The notes under the pieces: generated by a model
What the model was told of the DNA's origin: nothing
The model's input: the letters and a program-made list of their open reading frames with translations, nothing else
The model's database searches: none
Shown here: piece by piece, positions 63,965-64,000 of the stretch
How positions within the stretch are numbered: the stretch's first letter is position 1
Layout: every line of letters begins with the position of its first letter
Source of the DNA: Acidobacteria bacterium RIFCSPLOWO2_12_FULL_66_21
GTDB lineage: Bacteria; Acidobacteriota; Vicinamibacteria; Vicinamibacterales; 2-12-FULL-66-21
Assembly: GCA_001767455.1 (NCBI GenBank)
Contig: MELC01000080.1
Span: 20,860 to 84,859, forward strand
Length of the DNA: 64,000 bases
Reading direction: 5' to 3'
Position numbers and translations under genes: made by a program

Positions 63965-64000
63965 CATAATCTCCCCGATCGCTCGTGTTTGTCCCGACAG

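Overview
The window is 64 kb of high-GC DNA (strong G/C preference at third codon positions) that reads as a soil-type Acidobacteriota chromosome, most likely the Vicinamibacteria lineage. This is inferred from gene content: two proteins of the VWFA-related Acidobacterial domain type, large secreted M14 peptidases with Gly/Arg-rich inserts, many Sec- or lipoprotein-exported orphans, multiheme redox proteins and numerous intergenic palindromes. No rRNA, tRNA, CRISPR array, complete insertion sequence or prophage was seen.

Layout. 0-8.3 kb: HAD phosphatase (cut by the left edge), ABC exporter, EttA, a TAXI-type TRAP transporter (binding lipoprotein plus fused permease) and a prepilin-like protein. 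8.4-25 kb: envelope and secreted proteins (M14 and M28 peptidases, histone-like protein, VWFA proteins, metallophosphoesterase, a lipoprotein with kinase-like motifs, TatT, PspC, GT87 glycosyltransferase, beta-barrel). 25-31 kb: a VWA protein, then a methionine-branch operon (hom, aspartokinase, cystathionine gamma-synthase type enzyme) behind a SAM-I riboswitch. 31-36 kb: LysE exporter and a three-gene unit of heme-type sensor kinase, archaemetzincin-like protease and NtrC-type regulator. 36-42 kb: small enzymes mixed with decayed genes (two HNH endonuclease remnants, a DJ-1/PfpI remnant, a frameshifted lipoprotein). 42.5-47 kb: a membrane redox operon (Cys-rich small protein, 29-residue membrane peptide, HybA-like ferredoxin, NrfD/HybB-like membrane protein, membrane-anchored lipoyl H-protein, triheme cytochrome c, second H-like protein without the lipoyl lysine). 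47-54 kb: membrane proteins, a YbaK deacylase, a second giant M14 peptidase and citrate synthase. 54-58 kb: a corrinoid methyl-transfer cluster resembling a split methionine synthase with a UroD-type methyltransferase. 58-64 kb: receiver-domain proteins, PHP protein, outer-membrane-like proteins, a TPR remnant and a trypsin-like protease.

How the parts work together. The SAM-controlled hom/aspartokinase/metB genes and the corrinoid/homocysteine methyltransferase cluster both feed methionine and SAM synthesis. The 42.5-47 kb operon looks like a quinone-linked membrane complex that couples iron-sulfur, heme and lipoyl chemistry; I know of no named system with exactly this content and regard it as the best candidate for an undescribed system here.

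A second theme is repeats. Short tandem arrays, mostly of 7-bp units, sit between genes, and several start inside the stop codon of the upstream gene or supply the start codon of the downstream one. A separate family of palindromes shares a CCTGAAGG (or CCTTCAGG) core; one has been split by a small inverted-repeat element, and another has become part of a coding sequence.
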